NCBI RefSeq assembly: GCF_024453815.1
Contig: NZ_CP072934.1
Span: forward strand, 1,364,001-1,428,000
DNA: 64,000 nt
Reading direction: 5' to 3'
From: Corynebacterium pseudogenitalium
Lineage (GTDB): Bacteria > Actinomycetota > Actinomycetes > Mycobacteriales > Mycobacteriaceae
Shown piece after piece: positions 27,647-37,508 of the stretch (position 1 is its first letter; the number at the start of each line of letters is the position of its first letter). The translations under genes were made by a program, and so were the position numbers. Under the pieces are notes generated by a model, which saw only the letters and a program-made list of their open reading frames with translations, did not search any database and was not told where the DNA came from.

Positions 27647-27789
27647 AGTGGGGTTTTCTCGGAGTTGAAACCATGACACATGACGCATGTTCGTCTGCAA
27701 CACGCTAGAGTTATGAAGACGAGAATGCCGTCGATTATGTATCTCGGCGCCGTGACGCGCGGCACAGCTATTTGTGAAAGGACTGTTTC

Positions 27790-29169
27790 ATGACTTCCTC
27801 GACTCCAAAGCCACAGCCACCAGCTGGACGTCCGAACCCGGCTGCCATGCCGAAGCAAACGCCGAAGCCCGGACCTCGTCCAGGTGCGGCACAGTCTGTT
27901 CCTTCACAGCGGGTTGTTCCACTCGCGCATGCTCAGTCGTCATCAGCGAACACTGATCCGTCGAAGTTCGGGCGCGTCGATGATGCCGGCAATGTTTTTG
28001 TCACCCGTGACGGCGTTGAGCGTCAGATCGCATCTTGGCAGGCCGGGTCTCCCGAGGAAGGACTTCGCCACTACGGGCAGCGTTTCGACGACCTCATCGT
28101 CGAAACTGAAGTCCTGGAGGCGCGACTCACTGCACACCCAGAGGACGCACACACTCTGCATCGCAGCGTGACTGAGCTGAAAGACTCGCTGAAAGACGTC
28201 GCCGCAATTGGCGACTTCGCAGCGCTCGAGGCACGCCTAGAAGAATTACTGCGCAAAACAGAGGTTGCGGAACACGAAGCAAAGGAACTCAAGCAGACCC
28301 GACGGGCTAACGCAATTGCCAAAAAGGAAAGTCTAGCGGCCGAGGCTGAGGAGATCGCCGAGAAGTCTACGGACTGGAAGGCTGCCGGGGACAGGATTCG
28401 AGCGATCCTCGAAGAATGGAAGACGATCCGCGGTATCGATCGCACAACCGACGACGCGCTCTGGAAGCGCTACTCGCGTGCACGCGATGCCTTCAATCGC
28501 CGTCGTGGGGCTCACTTCGCTGAGCTCGATAGGAATCGCGCAACGGCTCGTCGTATCAAGGAGGATATCATCGCCCGCGCGCAGGCAATCCAGGACTCAA
28601 CGGATTGGAACGCCACCGCCCGTGCCTACCGCTCTCTGATGGATGAGTGGAAAGCAGCCGGACGCGCCCCACGTGGCGTCGACGATGAGCTGTGGGCACA
28701 GTTCCGCTCTGCTCAGGATCACTTCTTCGCCGCCCGCAACGCCGTAAACGCGGAGCGCGACCGCGAATTTGAAGCAAATGCTGCAGCTAAGGACGCACTT
28801 ATAGATGAGTACGATGCGCTCATCACTCCAGAGAAGGGTCTAGGTGCGGCACGTGCCAAGCTGCGTGAGCTCCAGGAGAAGTGGGACGAAATTGGATTTG
28901 TGCCTCGCAACAAGGTCCGTACGTACGAAGACAAGATTGCTCGGCTGGAACAGCGCGTAGCGGATGCAGAGGAATCACGATGGCGCAAAGCAGACCCTGA
29001 GGCACAAGCGCGGGTGAATCAGTTCCAGGAGAAAGCTGATCACTTCCTGCAGCAGGCTCAGGAAGCTGAGGCAGCCGGGAATTCCTCCAAGGCGGCGAAG
29101 CTCCGTGAACAGGCTGAGCAGTGGCAGGAGTTTGCCAACGTCGCAGCGAAGGCCGTCGACGAGCAGTAG
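27790..29169 (+). CDS. DUF349 domain-containing protein
   Basis: The 459-residue, highly charged and mainly helical protein has at least three DUF349 repeats. These begin around WKAAGDRIRAILEEWKTI, DWNATARAYRSLMDEWKAA and LRELQEKWDEIGFVPR, after a Pro/Gln-rich N-terminus of about 50 residues. The C-terminal part is coiled coil. DUF349 proteins are common in actinobacteria (Rv2731 in M. tuberculosis) but the function is not known; the repeats suggest RNA or protein binding. GAAAGGA precedes the ATG. Its stop overlaps the next start (TAGTG). Confidence 0.88.
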   Translation: MTSSTPKPQPPAGRPNPAAMPKQTPKPGPRPGAAQSVPSQRVVPLAHAQSSSANTDPSKFGRVDDAGNVFVTRDGVERQIASWQAGSPEEGLRHYGQRFDDLIVETEVLEARLTAHPEDAHTLHRSVTELKDSLKDVAAIGDFAALEARLEELLRKTEVAEHEAKELKQTRRANAIAKKESLAAEAEEIAEKSTDWKAAGDRIRAILEEWKTIRGIDRTTDDALWKRYSRARDAFNRRRGAHFAELDRNRATARRIKEDIIARAQAIQDSTDWNATARAYRSLMDEWKAAGRAPRGVDDELWAQFRSAQDHFFAARNAVNAERDREFEANAAAKDALIDEYDALITPEKGLGAARAKLRELQEKWDEIGFVPRNKVRTYEDKIARLEQRVADAEESRWRKADPEAQARVNQFQEKADHFLQQAQEAEAAGNSSKAAKLREQAEQWQEFANVAAKAVDEQ

Positions 29170-30233
29170 TGCTATATCCCTTGATCGTAGGGAGTGCCGA
29201 CCCGTCACACGCCGCAGTCTCCTCCTACGCATTCTCAGTCACGCTTGCTATCCAGGACATTACGGGAGAAGCGCACTCCGGAGTGAGTGCAGCCCATCTC
29301 GCGAAACGCCTGGAGGGATCCGAAGAATCGTTAGCGCTTCTCTTCGCGCTGTGTAGCAAACCAGCGCCACGGTCCCTTGGAGCGTTCGGTTACCCAGTGC
29401 TGACTGAGGATGATCTGTACGACGTCGAAGGCTGGGTGCTCATATCGCTTCCTCTACTTGAGGACGTCGATGTGTTAGAAGCGAACGTCACTATCGACGC
29501 CTCCATCGCTCCTCTTCCCGGGGAGGAGCAGCCGGCGCACGTGTGGCGAAGTGCGCTCGCGCTGATTGACGCGCTTTCTGCAGAGTTGCACCGTCCCATC
29601 CGTCAGATTTGGATCACGGAGCCATTGGGGGCACCGGAGCACCCATTCCTTCGCGCTGACGGCTACACGCCGGCGCACTGTGAGCGACAGGCAATTATCA
29701 ACGCGGACGCTATCGTGGCGCCTGACCAGAATGATAGGTGCGACGTGATTGAAGACATGGCATTCGACCCTACTGATCTGCCCTCCTTCTTAGCTACTCT
29801 CCAGGAGTCCGCAGCGAAATACCCTCGTGGTTCACTATCGCTCGAGCCTGTCCAGTGGTCTGCGTCCCGTCTTCAGGACGCTGCTGCACGTCTCAAGGAC
29901 CGCGGCGGTTCCCAGATCACCGCCATTGCCCGTGATGTCTCAGGGAAACCGGTCGGGCTTGCAGAGGTAGCAAAATTCGAGAATGACGCAGATTCTGTTG
30001 CAGAAATCGGGCTGGTGTACGTACGGGAGGCAAGCCGGGGACTCGGTTTAGGCAAGCGCGCCTTGGCTTCTGCGATATCAGCCGCGCTCTCGATTTGGCC
30101 ACAAACGAAGCAGATCTACGCTTCTTATCCCAACCCGCAGCCGGGTGCGAGCCACATTCTCGACCACTATGCCCCAACCGGGATAAGCCAGGCGACGGCC
30201 TGGCAGAAGGGCGTACCAAAGCTCGATAGCTAG
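29169..30233 (+). CDS. GNAT-like acetyltransferase domain protein
   Basis: The 354-residue protein ends with a GNAT-type region. ARDVSGKPVGLAEVAKF is followed by IGLVYVREASRGLGLGKRALASAI, the R/Q-x-x-G-x-G/A acetyl-CoA loop (RGLGLGK). About 230 residues precede it and include a second, degenerate GNAT-like half, so it may be a tandem GNAT. The substrate is unknown. GTG at 29169 overlaps the DUF349 stop by one base and homologous sequence starts there. The stop overlaps the converging downstream gene by 4 bases. Confidence 0.72.
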   Translation: MLYPLIVGSADPSHAAVSSYAFSVTLAIQDITGEAHSGVSAAHLAKRLEGSEESLALLFALCSKPAPRSLGAFGYPVLTEDDLYDVEGWVLISLPLLEDVDVLEANVTIDASIAPLPGEEQPAHVWRSALALIDALSAELHRPIRQIWITEPLGAPEHPFLRADGYTPAHCERQAIINADAIVAPDQNDRCDVIEDMAFDPTDLPSFLATLQESAAKYPRGSLSLEPVQWSASRLQDAAARLKDRGGSQITAIARDVSGKPVGLAEVAKFENDADSVAEIGLVYVREASRGLGLGKRALASAISAALSIWPQTKQIYASYPNPQPGASHILDHYAPTGISQATAWQKGVPKLDS

Positions 30234-30808
30234 TTGCTTCTTTTGTGGCGTCGTGCCGCGTTCGCTCGTCGGTCATCGACAAGCAGTGGGTTCGTTTCTT
30301 GCTCCTGATGAGTCCGCGTCGCATTCAATTGCGCATCCGCGATATCCGCGTCGATTTCGCTTGGCTGATTCCGGAGCAGTTCCGGGGCAACCGCTGTCTT
30401 TCGCACGAACAGCGGAATGTACGTCAACACGACCAGGAGTACCGCGACAACTTCTAGGTAAAACCCGGGCCCGTGCTGAAACGTTCCTGCAACACCGGTA
30501 CTCGACTTCCGCAGCCACACTGCCAGCAACGAGCTAACCAGGGCAACTGTTGAAATCATCCACGCGGCTGTGGCCATTCCGAAACGTCGCGAAACCGTCA
30601 CTAGCGACGTGCAAACGCCTACGCCTAAGAAGCCTAGCCATACAAATACGTACTCCGTGATCTTGGTATCTGCACTGCGGGCGCCTTCGCCCACCGCGAG
30701 CACCTGCCATCCGGGAATGTCACCAACGAAGGGCAAAAACAGCGCAACAAGCCACCCAATACTTGCAATACCGAGTACCCAGCGCGCGGATCCTAATTCC
30801 ATTTTCAT
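30230..30808 (-). CDS. Conserved four-helix membrane protein
   Basis: The 192-residue protein has four hydrophobic segments (about residues 9 to 27, 52 to 72, 77 to 99 and 117 to 138) and a polar C-terminal tail of about 50 residues rich in Arg, Asn and Glu. It occupies the place of Rv2732c next to miaB in M. tuberculosis. The function is unknown. AAGGGAG precedes the ATG by 7 bases. It lies 29 bases after miaB on the same strand, and its last 4 bases overlap the end of the GNAT-like gene. Confidence 0.8.
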   Translation of the reverse strand: MKMELGSARWVLGIASIGWLVALFLPFVGDIPGWQVLAVGEGARSADTKITEYVFVWLGFLGVGVCTSLVTVSRRFGMATAAWMISTVALVSSLLAVWLRKSSTGVAGTFQHGPGFYLEVVAVLLVVLTYIPLFVRKTAVAPELLRNQPSEIDADIADAQLNATRTHQEQETNPLLVDDRRANAARRHKRSN

Positions 30809-30837
30809 TGAAGTCTCCCTTCCAGTAGTCGCGTGGT

Positions 30838-32364
30838 TTACGCTTCAGGAGTCGTGCAGCAGCCAGTGTTGCTTACGTTAGTCACTGGAACGATGTCTGG
30901 ACGTGCAACCGTAGGAATTCCAAGTCCCACCCCAACAGGTGCAGTCGTTGGTACCTCGCCTGCCTCAGCGTGATCACCCGCGAGTGTGCGTCGGTGTGAA
31001 AGCACACCAGAATCCGCGATCAGAAAATATGACTTTGCTTCGGTGATACGAGCGGTAACAATGTCACCCGGACGGATGGCAGATCGATTGGCCTCATCGA
31101 CAGCAAAGTGCACGAGCCTGCCGTCGCGAGCGCGTCCTGACATTCTGTGAGTCGTCTCGTGCTTTCGACCTTCGTCCTGCTGAACAAGGAGTTCTTGCAC
31201 AGATCCAATGAGCTTTTCATTCTCTTCCAGGCTGATTCGTTCCTGGAGTTCAAGCAGTCGTTCGAACCGCTCCTGCACCACAGCTTTCGGAACCTGGTTT
31301 TCCATTTCAGCCGCCGGGGTCCCAGGGCGCGGTGAGTACTGGAATGTATAGGCGGACGTGAATCGTGCCTTCTCAACTACATCAAGCGTTGCCTGGAAGT
31401 CTTCTTCCGTCTCGCCTGGGAATCCGACAATGATATCGGTGGTGATCGAAGCCTCAGGAAGCTTCTCACGGACCTCATCCAAAATGCCTAAAAACTTCTT
31501 GGATCGGTACGAACGGCGCATGTCCTTGAGTACTTTGTCAGACCCCGACTGCAACGGCATATGTAGCTGCGGGCAAACGTTCGGGGTTTCTGCCATTGCG
31601 TCGATGACGTCAGATGTAAACTCTGCGGGGTGCGGGGAGGTGAAGCGAACACGCTCGAGGCCTTCGATCTCGCCACACGCTCGTAGCAGTTTTGAAAACG
31701 CGGACCTATCTCGCTCCATTTCCTCGTCAACGAAATGCACACCGTAAGCATTGACGTTTTGGCCAAGCAAAGTGACTTCTAAGACGCCTTGATCCACGAG
31801 CGCCTGTACCTCGGCGAGGATATCGCCCGGACGGCGATCAACTTCTTTGCCACGCAGACTCGGAACGATACAGAATGTACACGTATTATTGCACCCGACA
31901 GACACCGAAACCCAGCCCGCATAGCTACTTTCACGTTTCGCTGGAAGAACAGAAGGAAATACTTCGAGCGCTTCTGCAATTTCAACTTGCGCCTCGCCCT
32001 GTACTCGTGCACGTTCCAGCAGTACCGGCAGTGAGCCCATATTGTGGGTCCCGAAGACCGCGTCTACCCACGGTGCTCTCTGGATAACGTGGTCTTTGTC
32101 TTTCTGCGCCAGACATCCACCAACCGCAATCTGCAAATCAGGCTGCGATTCCTTAACCTTTTTCAAATGTCCAAGCGTTCCGTACAAACGCTTGTCTGCG
32201 TTTTCACGCACGGCACAGGTGTTGAAAACGATGAGGTCTGGGGCCTGCCCATCTTCAACTGCCACGTACCCCGAATCTTCCAGCAGACCCGACAACCGCT
32301 CCGAATCATGAACGTTCATTTGGCATCCGAAGGTTCGTACTTCGTATGTCCTTGATGCAGCCAT
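30838..32364 (-). CDS. miaB: tRNA-2-methylthio-N6-dimethylallyladenosine synthase
   Basis: This radical-SAM methylthiotransferase adds a methylthio group to i6A37 made by MiaA. The 508-residue protein has the N-terminal cluster cysteines Cys14, Cys50 and Cys84. The radical-SAM motif is Cys158-x3-Cys162-x2-Cys165 ([12 protein letters not shown]). A C-terminal TRAM domain lies near residues 380 to 445. ATG at 32364 ([14 protein letters not shown]) is supported by AGGAAAGG and by homology; the frame is open 23 codons further. Confidence 0.96.
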   Translation of the reverse strand: MAASRTYEVRTFGCQMNVHDSERLSGLLEDSGYVAVEDGQAPDLIVFNTCAVRENADKRLYGTLGHLKKVKESQPDLQIAVGGCLAQKDKDHVIQRAPWVDAVFGTHNMGSLPVLLERARVQGEAQVEIAEALEVFPSVLPAKRESSYAGWVSVSVGCNNTCTFCIVPSLRGKEVDRRPGDILAEVQALVDQGVLEVTLLGQNVNAYGVHFVDEEMERDRSAFSKLLRACGEIEGLERVRFTSPHPAEFTSDVIDAMAETPNVCPQLHMPLQSGSDKVLKDMRRSYRSKKFLGILDEVREKLPEASITTDIIVGFPGETEEDFQATLDVVEKARFTSAYTFQYSPRPGTPAAEMENQVPKAVVQERFERLLELQERISLEENEKLIGSVQELLVQQDEGRKHETTHRMSGRARDGRLVHFAVDEANRSAIRPGDIVTARITEAKSYFLIADSGVLSHRRTLAGDHAEAGEVPTTAPVGVGLGIPTVARPDIVPVTNVSNTGCCTTPEA

Positions 32365-32463
32365 CTGGTTCGCCTTTCCTGGTTGATTACGCGGGCCTAC
32401 GCAGGCACGGCTGAACATTCTAGCCACTGCCAACTACCCCGCCCAAACGCCGCAAATTGCTCC

Positions 32464-33066
32464 CTAGGAAGTCTCTCGAAGTGATTCAACCCTTGTATCT
32501 AGTGCAGTTCTTGCGATAGACATGCACATACCTTGTGGAAAGCCTCGACGCGCCAGCACTCCGACAACCCTGCGCAGCGCGCGGGTGTACTCCGCGTGCC
32601 CCGCTGGTGGTGTTTTCACTTCTCGCGCCTTCTTTTCCGCGAGGGCTTCAGCAATTGCGTGTTGGTCCTCGTCACTGATTTGTGCGAGCGCGGCGCGCCG
32701 ATCTGTTTCTGAGACTCCTTTTTCCCTGAGCTCGCGGTCCAGAAAGCTTCTCGACTTTCCTCGACGTTTCGCCCGCTGTCGAACCCATTCATGGGCGAAG
32801 CGCCGATCGTCGAGAAGCGAGGACGCGCGAAGAGACGCCAGTACCTCATCAACGAGAGGCGCTGGGAACTCAGCCTTGACAAGACGCTCCCTGAGTTCAT
32901 GCTCTGATCGCGGTCGCTGATCCAGCAACCTTAATGCACGCCGCCGTACTGGAGCGAGGGCTTCTTCACGTTCGTAGTTGAAGAGTTCTCCATTCCCACC
33001 GGTAGCTTCCCATTCGGCAAGTGCGTCCTGCAGGCGTTGAATCTTTTCCGGATCTGGTGTTGCCAC
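32464..33066 (-). CDS. recX: Regulatory protein RecX
   Basis: RecX binds and inhibits RecA filaments. The 200-residue protein contains RALRLLDQRPRSEHELRERL and, later, RFAHEWVRQRAKRRGKSRSF, the paired three-helix repeats of the family. The GTG start lies 3 bases after the recA stop, so it is the second gene of a recA-recX operon under SOS control. No damage is visible. Confidence 0.94.
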   Translation of the reverse strand: MATPDPEKIQRLQDALAEWEATGGNGELFNYEREEALAPVRRRALRLLDQRPRSEHELRERLVKAEFPAPLVDEVLASLRASSLLDDRRFAHEWVRQRAKRRGKSRSFLDRELREKGVSETDRRAALAQISDEDQHAIAEALAEKKAREVKTPPAGHAEYTRALRRVVGVLARRGFPQGMCMSIARTALDTRVESLRETS

Positions 33067-33069
33067 GTA

Positions 33070-34179
33070 TTACTTCGCCTTCGCTGGCTCTTCCTCGTCG
33101 TCGAAGTCAATGTTTGGCACCATGTCTACTGGGTCATCAGTCAGCGCATCATCATCGGCAAATTCGCCAACCCCCAATGCACGGAAAATCTTTTGCTCGA
33201 TCTCGTCCGCAAGGTCCGGGTTCTCCTTCAGGAAATTGCGCGCCTTTTCCTTGCCCTGTCCAAGTTGATCGCCTTCGTAGGTAAACCAGGAACCTGACTT
33301 CTTCACGAAGCCGTTCTCTACGCCCATGTCAATAATGGACGATTCCCGAGAGATGCCCTCTCCGTACATAATGTCAAACTCTGCGATCTTGAATGGTGGC
33401 GAAACCTTGTTCTTCACTACTTTGAGGCGGGTTCGGTTTCCGATGGAATCCTGTCCGTCCTTCAACGTCTGGATACGTCGGACATCACAACGAACCGAGG
33501 AGTAGAACTTCAGCGCTTTACCGCCCGTAGTTGTCTCGGGTGAACCGAACATGACGCCGATCTTCTCACGCAGCTGGTTAATAAAAATCGCTGTAGTGCC
33601 GGAGTTGTACAGCGCACCTGTCATCTTCCGCAGTGCCTGCGACATCAACCGAGCCTGGAGGCCAACGTGAGAGTCACCCATCTCACCTTCAATTTCAGCC
33701 TTAGGCGTCAGTGCGGCAACCGAGTCAATGACGATGATGTCAATCGCGCCAGATCGGACAAGCATGTCCGCGATCTCCAGTGCTTGCTCCCCTGTATCTG
33801 GCTGAGAAACGAGCAAGTTATCAGTATCGACGCCCAGCTTGCGGGCATAATCCGGGTCCAGAGCATGCTCGGCGTCGATAAAAGCTGCGATTCCGCCGGC
33901 CCGCTGCGCGGAAGCGATGGCGTGAAGCGCAACAGTTGTCTTACCGGAAGACTCAGGTCCGTAAATCTCAACGATGCGGCCGCGTGGCCACCCACCGATC
34001 CCCAGAGCGACGTCAATAGCCGTATTCCCAGATGAAATCGACTGAATTGGAGGCCTGTTCTCATCACCGAGACGCATCACAGCCCCCTTGCCATAATCCT
34101 TCTCGATCATTGCGAGTGCAGCATCTAGCGCATTCTGGCGATCTTTCGCGGCTGATGCGGTTTTCTTTTTCGCAGCCAT
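33070..34179 (-). CDS. recA: Recombinase RecA
   Basis: RecA performs homologous strand exchange and activates LexA self-cleavage. The 369-residue protein has Walker [10 protein letters not shown], the Walker B region [15 protein letters not shown] motif features, loop L2 [13 protein letters not shown] and an acidic C-terminus ([13 protein letters not shown]). AAGGAG precedes the ATG. A LexA-type box is about 170 bases upstream. Confidence 0.98.
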   Translation of the reverse strand: MAAKKKTASAAKDRQNALDAALAMIEKDYGKGAVMRLGDENRPPIQSISSGNTAIDVALGIGGWPRGRIVEIYGPESSGKTTVALHAIASAQRAGGIAAFIDAEHALDPDYARKLGVDTDNLLVSQPDTGEQALEIADMLVRSGAIDIIVIDSVAALTPKAEIEGEMGDSHVGLQARLMSQALRKMTGALYNSGTTAIFINQLREKIGVMFGSPETTTGGKALKFYSSVRCDVRRIQTLKDGQDSIGNRTRLKVVKNKVSPPFKIAEFDIMYGEGISRESSIIDMGVENGFVKKSGSWFTYEGDQLGQGKEKARNFLKENPDLADEIEQKIFRALGVGEFADDDALTDDPVDMVPNIDFDDEEEPAKAK

Positions 34180-34346
34180 TTACATGTTCTCCTTAATGTT
34201 CATTCTGTTCGAGTTCGGCGGCGGCGTTTTTGCATACGCCATCGCCCACACACATGTTTAGACTCACCTTCGAGGGTTACGGTTCCCGATGACTTCTAAA
34301 TCTGGATCTGACTATAGGCAAGTGCCGAGACATCACCAGAGTGTAC

Positions 34347-34362
34347 ACGCATACATGTTCGA
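34347..34362 (-). promoter_or_regulatory. LexA (SOS) box upstream of recA
   Basis: On the minus strand the sequence is TCGAACATGTATGCGT. It has a full TCGAACATGT left half and matches most of the actinobacterial SOS consensus. It is the only strong candidate in the 210-base recA upstream region, although another GTTCGA half-site lies at 34207-34212. Confidence 0.75.
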
Positions 34363-34389
34363 ATTAAAAGTGCAAAACGGCGAGAGCAG

Positions 34390-34605
34390 CTAGAAACCCG
34401 GCCGATCTACGCCAAGGCGACGCGCCTCTGGAACATCAAAGGCGTCACAAAGTTCGTCCCAGGCTTGACGCAAATCGCCTCCATTTTCGATAACCTCTGC
34501 GGCGGTACACCCATGACGAGGCAAAAGTTGCGCCTCAATAATCCATGACGCCCGATCAGACCCAAATTCATCCTGGACGAGTTGGTGAAACTCCGTTAAT
34601 CGCAT
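34390..34605 (-). CDS. DUF3046 domain-containing protein
   Basis: The 71-residue protein (MRLTEFHQLVQDEFGSD at the start, then DLRQAWDELCDAFDVPE) matches DUF3046, a short family found near recA in actinobacteria (Rv2738c). The function is unknown. It is upstream of recA and divergent from bioY. TATATT (34613-34618) is 7 bases before the ATG, so the transcript is probably leaderless. Confidence 0.85.
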   Translation of the reverse strand: MRLTEFHQLVQDEFGSDRASWIIEAQLLPRHGCTAAEVIENGGDLRQAWDELCDAFDVPEARRLGVDRPGF

Positions 34606-34652
34606 GGCCTCAAATATACGCGCAGAAAAATCAATACGATTTCATAGCGAAC

Positions 34653-34676
34653 TGAACACTGTTCAAGTACTATTCT
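34653..34676 (+). promoter_or_regulatory. BioQ-like operator and leaderless bioY promoter
   Basis: TGAACACTGTTCA (34653-34665) is a palindrome of the form TGAAC-N3-GTTCA, close to the corynebacterial BioQ site TGAAC-N3-GTTAC. TATTCT (34671-34676) follows, and the bioY ATG begins only 4 bases later, so the transcript must begin at or near the ATG. The operator fills the spacer between -35 and -10. Confidence 0.7.
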
Positions 34677-34680
34677 CGCT

Positions 34681-35253
34681 ATGTCAAAAAGCATTCCGCA
34701 ATCAAAGATTGAAGCCCAAGACCTCGCATACATCGCCGTGTTCGCGGCGGTGATCATCGTACTCGGGTTTGTCTCTATTCCAGTCGGCGCTGCCGGCGTT
34801 CCAATCGTCATGCAGAACGCTGCTTGTATTCTCGCGGCGCTCGTGCTCGGCCCTAAACGGGGAACCTACACAGTGCTATTGTTCCTCCTCATCGGACTTG
34901 CTCTTCCCGTTCTCGCAGGTGGACGCACCGTCGTCTATGCCCTGGGAAGCCCTACAATCGGATATCTGGTTGGCTACATCGCAAGCGCATTTGTTGCAGG
35001 TCTCATCGCCTACCGCGCTTCCAGCAAGAGCTCTTTCGTGAATATCGCCCTCCTTCTTGGAGCCGGGTTCGCTGGCCTGTTCCTGCAGTACTTCTTTGGG
35101 GTGTTTGGATTGATGGCACGCGCAAACATGACCTTTGGCGCTGCATGGGCAGCACAGCTACCGTTTGTCATCCCTGACACCGCCAAGGTGCTAGTGATTG
35201 TGTTCATCGCATTCGCAGTTCGCGCTGCACTCCCCTCACTCCGTCGCGCATAA
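34681..35253 (+). CDS. bioY: Biotin ECF transporter S component BioY
   Basis: BioY is the substrate-binding membrane component for biotin uptake. The 190-residue protein has six hydrophobic segments. The BioY signatures are VPIVMQNAACILAALVLGPKRG and GRTVVYALGSPTIGYLVGY. It is the first gene of bioYMN. Biotin is needed by acyl-CoA carboxylases for fatty and mycolic acid synthesis, and corynebacteria commonly import it. The start has no Shine-Dalgarno sequence, in keeping with the leaderless promoter. Confidence 0.95.
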   Translation: MSKSIPQSKIEAQDLAYIAVFAAVIIVLGFVSIPVGAAGVPIVMQNAACILAALVLGPKRGTYTVLLFLLIGLALPVLAGGRTVVYALGSPTIGYLVGYIASAFVAGLIAYRASSKSSFVNIALLLGAGFAGLFLQYFFGVFGLMARANMTFGAAWAAQLPFVIPDTAKVLVIVFIAFAVRAALPSLRRA

Positions 35254-35267
35254 ACTGGATTATTTCC

Positions 35268-35963
35268 ATGCCGCAGATCAGCTTCAACGACGTGAGCGTC
35301 GTACGTAATGACAACACACTGCTCCAACCATTTTCACTTACGTTGCAGGAACATCGGATCGGCATCATTGGCTCGAACGGTTCTGGTAAGTCAACGCTCG
35401 TCCGGCTTATCAATGGGCTCGAAGAGCCGAGCACAGGCGAGGTATTCTACGACGGGATTTCGCTTGCAACTCGTAGCTCTGAAGTCCGCCGACGTGTCGG
35501 GTTCGTGTTCTCCGACGCAGAAAGCCAGATTGTCATGCCCCAAGTCCACGATGACGTGGCGTTTTCATTGAAGAAGTTCAAGCTCTCTAAGGCAGAGAAA
35601 GAGCAACGCGTCGATGAGGTACTGGAACGCTTCAAACTCTTGCACAAGGCAGAACAATCACCTCATACGCTCTCTGGCGGTGAAAAACAGCTTCTCGCGC
35701 TGGCCGCGGTACTGGTGACTGAACCGACCACCATCATCGCAGACGAGCCAACAACATTGCTTGACCTGCGAAACCGTCGGCGAATAATCGCTGAATTGAA
35801 CTCGCTTGATCAACAAACAATCGTGGTGACCCATGATCTAGAGCTACTCAGTGACTTCGACCGAGTAATTTGTGTCAACGACGGCGTCATTGCATACGAC
35901 GGCACACCAGCAGACACGATTCAGTTCTACACTCAGCTAATGGAGCCGAACAGTGAAGATTGA
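35268..35963 (+). CDS. bioM: Biotin ECF transporter ATPase BioM
   Basis: This ABC ATPase energises the biotin ECF transporter. The 231-residue protein has Walker A GSNGSGKST, Q-loop region, ABC signature LSGGEKQ and Walker B TTIIADEPTTLLD, with the switch His in VVTHD. It begins 14 bases after bioY. Its stop overlaps bioN by 11 bases, so all three are one operon. Confidence 0.96.
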   Translation: MPQISFNDVSVVRNDNTLLQPFSLTLQEHRIGIIGSNGSGKSTLVRLINGLEEPSTGEVFYDGISLATRSSEVRRRVGFVFSDAESQIVMPQVHDDVAFSLKKFKLSKAEKEQRVDEVLERFKLLHKAEQSPHTLSGGEKQLLALAAVLVTEPTTIIADEPTTLLDLRNRRRIIAELNSLDQQTIVVTHDLELLSDFDRVICVNDGVIAYDGTPADTIQFYTQLMEPNSED

Positions 35964-36570
35964 CTCGCTACCAATGGGCGTGTACATCCCAGGCAAAACG
36001 CTGCTCCACCGTATGAGCCCAAAGAAGAAATTCGTACTGCTCATACTGTATATCCTCATAGCGACCAACTTCGGGCGTACGTTCCCAATCGCGCTCGCGT
36101 TGCTAGGCTTGATCTTCGTTCTGTACATCGTGGCAAGAATTCCGATCCGAATCGTTGCCAATCAGCTCGTGCCAATTCTTCCCTTGCTCGCAATGCTGGG
36201 CGCTTTCCTTGTTTGGCAAAATGGCATCGGACTTGCTGGCGTCACGCTGATTACGTTGTTCGCAACGATTCTCGCCGCAAACCTTCTTACTCTGACCACA
36301 ACAGTTGAAGCGCTCCTTGTATCGCTCGAGGAGGGCCTCAAACCGCTCGGCCGTTTCGGAATATCAACTGAGAAAATCAGCCTCGCCATCGCCCTCACGC
36401 TCCGTCTCATTCCGCTCATCTTGCAGACGTCGCAGGAAGTTCTCGACGCCCGCAAGGCCCGAGGACTGGGATTTTCTCCCCTCGCGTTTGGCGTACCGCT
36501 CATCGTGCGAAGTATCCGAAGGGCGGAACAGATCGGCGATGCACTTGTCGCTCGTGGCGCGCTCGACTAA
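35953..36570 (+). CDS. bioN: Biotin ECF transporter permease BioN
   Basis: This transmembrane coupling subunit (CbiQ/EcfT family) links BioY to BioM. The 205-residue protein has four to five hydrophobic segments and the coupling motif region EVLDARKARGLGF near residue 160. The start is a GTG inside the end of bioM (11-base overlap). It ends before a strong terminator shared with pspA. Confidence 0.94.
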   Translation: MKIDSLPMGVYIPGKTLLHRMSPKKKFVLLILYILIATNFGRTFPIALALLGLIFVLYIVARIPIRIVANQLVPILPLLAMLGAFLVWQNGIGLAGVTLITLFATILAANLLTLTTTVEALLVSLEEGLKPLGRFGISTEKISLAIALTLRLIPLILQTSQEVLDARKARGLGFSPLAFGVPLIVRSIRRAEQIGDALVARGALD

Positions 36571-36600
36571 CCGCGTTCAATCCTTCGCAGGGCAAAGCAA

Positions 36601-36638
36601 AAAGCTCCAGGTTTCTATAGAAATCCTGGAGCTTTTTT
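36601..36638. terminator. Bidirectional terminator between bioN and pspA
   Basis: GCTCCAGGTTTC (36604-36615) pairs with GAAATCCTGGAGC, with one bulged base, and TTTTTT follows at once. The A-run before it serves pspA from the other strand. Confidence 0.93.
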
Positions 36639-36646
36639 ACCACGCT

Positions 36647-37474
36647 TTAGGCTTCGCCGCGGAGCTCACGCATCCGACGTGCGACGGCGTCCTCACTTGC
36701 TTGCGGGGCGCCGGTCTTGCCCTGCTCAATCGACTGCTGTTCCTTTCCCGAGGTCAACTCGCCAGACATCTCTGCGCGAATCTGCTCGAGCCGACTGTGG
36801 CCTGCCATCTGGATTCCAGCCTGCTCCACCTCAGCCATGCGGCCTTGGATCGAGTTCTCCGCGAGCTCTGCAGCACCCAGTGCGTTCGCGTAGCGGCGCT
36901 CAATCTTGTCGCGAACCTGGTCCAAGTTCGGGCCGGAGGCGGTCAACGAGTTCATCGAGCGCATGGTCTCGGAAACCTTCTCCTGCATCTTGGCCTGCTC
37001 AAGCTGCGACAGCAACTTCGAGCGCTCAGCGACCTGCTGTTGCAGGTGTGCCGCGTTGCGCTCCACAGCTTGCTTTGCCTGTGCTGCCTGCTGGAGTGCC
37101 TGGTCGTGCAGCGCCTTCGTGTCTTCAACGCCCTGCTCTGCGGTAACAAGCTGCGCCGCGAACGCCTCAGCAGCGTTCTCATACTCGGTCGCCTTCTGTG
37201 CGTCACCGTTGGAGCGGGACTTATCTGCTAATTGGAGCGCCTGGCGAGCGTTCGCTTGAAGTTTCTCGACTTCCTCCAAGCGACGATTCAGCTGCATTTC
37301 CAGCTGACGCTGGTTACCGATAACGGCGGCTGCCTGCTGCGAAAGCGCCTGGTGCTGGCGCTGAGCCTCGGAAATTGCTTGCTCAATCTGGATCTTTGGA
37401 TCAGCATTCTCCTCGATCTTGTTGTCGAAAAGTGCCATCAGGTAGTTCCAGAATTTTGAAAACGGGTTTGCCAT
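36647..37474 (-). CDS. pspA: PspA/IM30 family protein
   Basis: PspA-like proteins form coiled-coil scaffolds that guard the inner membrane. The 275-residue protein is almost all alpha-helix with long coiled coils (for example [19 protein letters not shown]) and starts with the short [17 protein letters not shown] amphipathic helix. The ATG at 37474 fits PspA N-termini better than one 18 codons upstream. In mycobacteria clgR and pspA form one operon; here clgR is immediately upstream, with a 20-base palindrome between them. Confidence 0.92.
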   Translation of the reverse strand: MANPFSKFWNYLMALFDNKIEENADPKIQIEQAISEAQRQHQALSQQAAAVIGNQRQLEMQLNRRLEEVEKLQANARQALQLADKSRSNGDAQKATEYENAAEAFAAQLVTAEQGVEDTKALHDQALQQAAQAKQAVERNAAHLQQQVAERSKLLSQLEQAKMQEKVSETMRSMNSLTASGPNLDQVRDKIERRYANALGAAELAENSIQGRMAEVEQAGIQMAGHSRLEQIRAEMSGELTSGKEQQSIEQGKTGAPQASEDAVARRMRELRGEA

Positions 37475-37508
37475 AGTGTTGCGTTTTACCTTTCGCTGAG
37501 CATTGAAA

